A stretch of 64,000 bases of DNA, taken from contig JAJFZO010000034.1 of the NCBI GenBank assembly GCA_021397835.1, positions 5,728,501-5,792,500 of the forward strand. The letters are read 5' to 3'. The stretch is from Moringa oleifera. Lineage: Eukaryota > Streptophyta > Magnoliopsida > Brassicales > Moringaceae. Shown here piece after piece: positions 61,900 through 64,000 of this stretch. Below the pieces are notes generated by a model. It ran no database searches and was not told where the DNA came from. It was given only the letters and a program-made list of their open reading frames with translations. The position numbers and the translations under genes are program-made. Every line of letters begins with the position of its first letter. Within the stretch, counting starts at the first letter, position 1.

Positions 61900-62430
61900 T
61901 TTCAATAAACTTTATACAAATTTAGCTAAACTTGGCTTGAAAAAGTATTTTGTATTTGCCGATCTATCAACATTGTTATATGGAATGTCTATAAGTATAG
62001 ACACCCAAGCTCGTCACCTAGCCAATAGAATGATAAATCCATATGATGGAGGAATAGTGATATTTTCTTATAACTTGAGGTAAGTTATAATTTTAGTTAA
62101 AATTATTAATAGTTTTGCTCAAAATATTTTTAACATTTATTTTTCATAATGCAGGCAGTACTGGTTGTTGGTGCTTGTTGAGTCTCGTAATTTTGTGTAT
62201 AGTATTTTTGATCCTTTGAATCATGATTCTCATTAAGAACTAGATCAGCTTATGTCCACTTAAGTGAAAATATTTTCATTTATGTTAGTATATATTTTTT
62301 TCTTACTCTTAAGAATATTTGATTATTTTCTATTGGTAGCTCTTTAAAATTGTTTCAAGTTTTCAAAGAATCAAGCAATAAGCGCATTCCTAGGAGTATT
62401 CCTATTGAGGCATGTATATTTAGACCTATA
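61900..62430 (+). pseudogene. Ulp1-like (C48) protease remnant inside the CACTA element
   Basis: Exon-like pieces on the plus strand. The ORF 61820-62083 ends with KYFVFADLSTLLYGM and ARHLANRMINPYDGGIVIFS, then a GT donor at 62080 and acceptor TGCAG at 62155. QYWLLVLVESRNFVYSIFDP follows, then at about 62342 LKLFQVFKESSNKRIPRSIP. This is the order around the catalytic His (HW) of Ulp1-like proteins in plant transposons. Here HW is YW, so the His is lost, while the Asp of the following D-P motif is kept. The Cys region was not found. The function of these proteases in transposons is unsettled. Confidence 0.65.
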
Positions 62431-62709
62431 TGTGATGTTAGTTTTATTTATTTTGCAATATATAATAATTAAAATTTTTATTTATTTTGCATTCCTAGAT
62501 TATTTTGAGTGTTTTCAAATATGAAAGAAGTAATAACGATATCTGTAAGAATGGTATTAAAGTGTATAACATAAAAATTTTGGTTACATATTGTGAAGAA
62601 TTGTATTGATGTATACGGATGATGTGAAAGAGATGAAAAATTTTATATATGCAGGTTTTGGATAATTTGAATATATTAATTTTGTATTTATTTTGAAATA
62701 AATACAAAA

Positions 62710-63260
62710 AATATCTTTAATGACTTTTTAATAACAGTTTTATAATAATTGTCATTAAGAGTCCCTCCTTTAACAATAGTTCCAATAGAACTACTATAAA
62801 AAGGACCCTCTTTAACGATAGTTCTATTAGAACTATCATTAAAAGGTCCCTCTTTAACGACAGTTCCAATAGAGCTATTATTAAAAGGGTTCCCCTTTAA
62901 TGACAATTCTATTATAACAGTCATTAAAGGGGAGAAGTTTTAATGACAGTTTTATTGGAACTATTGTTAAAGGGAGGACCTTTTAATGACAGTTCCAATA
63001 GAACTGTTGTTAAAAAGGAAAGACCTTTAATGACAGTTCTATTGGAACTGTCATTAAAATGTCTCTCCTTTAACGATAGTTCCAATAAGACTGTCATTAA
63101 AGGTCTTTCCCTTTTAATGACATTTCTATCGGAACTATCATTAAAAGGTAATGCTTTTAATGATAGTTTAATGACTGTCATTAAAATTTCTCCTCTTTAA
63201 TGACATGAATAAAAATGATAGTTTTACAACTGTCATTAAAAAGCAATTTTTAATTGTCAT
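62710..63260. repeat. Right subterminal array of inverted TTTAATGACAGTT units
   Basis: About 13 hairpin-like units of roughly 36-40 bp, each TTTAA(T/C)GA(C/T)AGTTC-x-A/T-x-AGAACT(A/G)TCATTAAA, separated by GGTCCCTCTTT-type spacers. Both strands remain open by chance, giving spurious MTVI..LSLKG proteins. Confidence 0.85.
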
Positions 63261-63286
63261 TAAAGCTTTTATTTGTTATAGCGAAC

Positions 63287-64000
63287 TTTTCAACTTCTCT
63301 AACTCGATCCCTATGCTCATTAGTACCAACAGCTTTGCTTAAAATGTCATCACTGCCTGAGAATGTAATGGTGCCAGCTTTTGACTGCTCCATTAACTCA
63401 TCTGATAATAATTCATGCCAAATTAAGTATAAATTACATATAAATTAATTTTTTAGTTTTATAAGCTATTATTGATGACTTGCGTGCAATAAACATAAAA
63501 TATTGCAACTTAACATTAAGTGTCTCAAAAAAAATAATTAGGAAAGAAAAATATAGAATATTTTCTGTCTGGGTGTCTTTGTTCATAAGCCAAGAAAAAG
63601 TGGCATTCCAGTTGGTTAGACTATACTGCCTTACTGCCTGAATAATATTCCCTTAGTCCCTCATTTTTTCAAACTTTAGCAAACAATCTTATAAAGACAA
63701 GATTTCTAATGTTTATATAAGATTCATTAAAAAAAAAAAAGCTTACAATTTTTTTAATGGTAGGCATCGTTTCTAGTGCATAATGTCCTTCTTTATCTTA
63801 TCGCACTAGCTTCCATAATTCACTACAATCAATCTTCCCTTCTGCCTTAAGTTTTACTTTCTATAAAGATGGAGTAACAAATTAAAAATTAGAAAGAATG
63901 TATCTTAAAATCATTACAAAGAATGTAAGAGTGAGAAACTTACCAATTTGTGCTCTAAGGTTGCATATCCACTTCGACTCAATCGATGAGGATATTTATT
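63287..64000 (-). pseudogene. CACTA PTTA/En-Spm gene, middle part (continues past window edge)
   Basis: Minus strand: YPHRLSRSGYATLEHKLV (from about 63990), KLKAEGKIDCSELWKLVR and KEGHYALETM (63850-63770), then ELMEQSKAGTITFSGSDDIL and SKAVGTNEHRDRVREVEKF (63405-63287). The T-x-E-H-x-G-R-V-R-G-V-G motif is typical of plant PTTA/En/Spm proteins. The frame would continue into 59530 if the 59531-63283 insertion and one duplicated AAC were removed. Confidence 0.72.

Larger units (their letters stand above)
59531..63283 (+). mobile_element. CACTA element, longer sister of 36424-38355 (TSD AAC)
   Basis: Starts CACTACCACAAAAATTATAA at 59531 and ends TTTATTTGTTATAGCG at 63283, flanked by AAC on both sides (59528-59530, 63284-63286). 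Left and right subterminal regions align with those of the 36424-38355 element, including the CTTTAA-GCCAGTTCTTGAAGAACTGGC hairpin (about 59812-59845) and the final 125 bp. The interior has two CAG/CTG-rich tracts, further GCCAGTTAT-type repeats at 60890-60990, a pyrimidine-rich leader-like segment (61060-61370) and a plus-strand Ulp1-like remnant. It has no TNP2, so it is non-autonomous. Confidence 0.88.
56552..64000 (-). mobile_element. CACTA element (PTTA/En-Spm + Ulp1-like gene), running off the right edge
   Basis: The left terminus CATTACAAGAAAATAAATC at 56552 is one base from CACTACAAGAAAA. It is followed by subterminal repeats based on TTTATGACAG and GACGGTTTTTATGACCGTC (56570-56900), which are inverted. 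The coding strand is minus: PTTA/En-Spm-like exons (beyond 64000 to 63287, then 59527-58986) and a Ulp1-like C-terminal region (58869 to about 57730). The gene is split by a younger CACTA insertion, 59531-63283. The right terminus lies outside the window. Confidence 0.75.

Noticed and set aside
62688..63200. Three overlapping ORFs on both strands with repeated MTVI..LSLKG segments
   Set aside because: They are by-products of the inverted subterminal repeat, which happens to lack stops on both strands.
62710..63260. Regular repeats with spacers, superficially like a CRISPR array
   Set aside because: Units are inverted and imperfect, spacers are related to each other, and the array ends at a CACTA terminus in plant DNA.

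Overview
This window is AT-rich eudicot plant nuclear DNA. The evidence is two intact genes of plant families (an LEA_2 membrane-anchored protein and a VASCULAR-RELATED UNKNOWN PROTEIN, VUP, gene), captured pieces of the plastid regulator gene FLU, and plant lineages of transposons throughout. The species cannot be fixed from sequence alone. No bacterial-type operons, rRNA, tRNA or CRISPR arrays were seen.

Layout. 1-1.26 kb: decayed DUF1985 (Ulp1-transposon type) reading on the minus strand. 1.3-11.3 kb: AT-rich sequence with a roughly 1.15 kb tandem duplication of a possible ubiquitin-like fragment (4.3/5.5 kb), about 300-bp diverged tandem repeats (8.0-8.7 kb) and a 2 x 72 bp repeat (10.2 kb). 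11.4-19.25 kb: a decayed Ty3/gypsy element of the Tat/Ogre type on the minus strand, with an extra DUF7745 ORF upstream of gag, then gag, protease, RT, RNase H and integrase. 19.3-24.55 kb: a decayed Ty1/copia Sirevirus on the plus strand (integrase end, RT, RNase H, envelope-like ORF, 3' LTR), lying 5'-end to 5'-end with the Tat element. 27.6-28.1 kb: intact LEA_2 gene. About 29.7-35.4 kb: a CACTA (En/Spm) transposon on the minus strand, recognisable from its Transpos_assoc domain through TNP2 to DUF4216. 35.86-40.27 kb: a second, plus-strand CACTA derivative. It is interrupted by a complete non-autonomous CACTA element (36424-38355, TSD ATA) that carries two pieces of FLU. 40.6-43.7 kb: hAT transposon with TTF-type zinc finger. 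43.7-52.9 kb: intergenic sequence containing a duplicated block also found beside the LEA_2 gene. 52.94-53.74 kb: three-exon VUP-type gene, minus strand. 54.6-56.3 kb: two-LTR copia deletion derivative. 56.55 kb to the window end: a third CACTA element (minus-strand gene with PTTA/En/Spm and Ulp1-like regions), interrupted by a sister (59531-63283, TSD AAC) of the FLU-carrying element.

Only two genes look functional and host-derived: LEA_2 and VUP. The rest is nested transposons. The most interesting system is the pair of related CACTA elements. They share ends and hairpin-forming subterminal repeats. One carries a Ulp1-like protease remnant. The other carries spliced-gene fragments of FLU, the negative regulator of chlorophyll biosynthesis, in an element that otherwise looks structurally complete.
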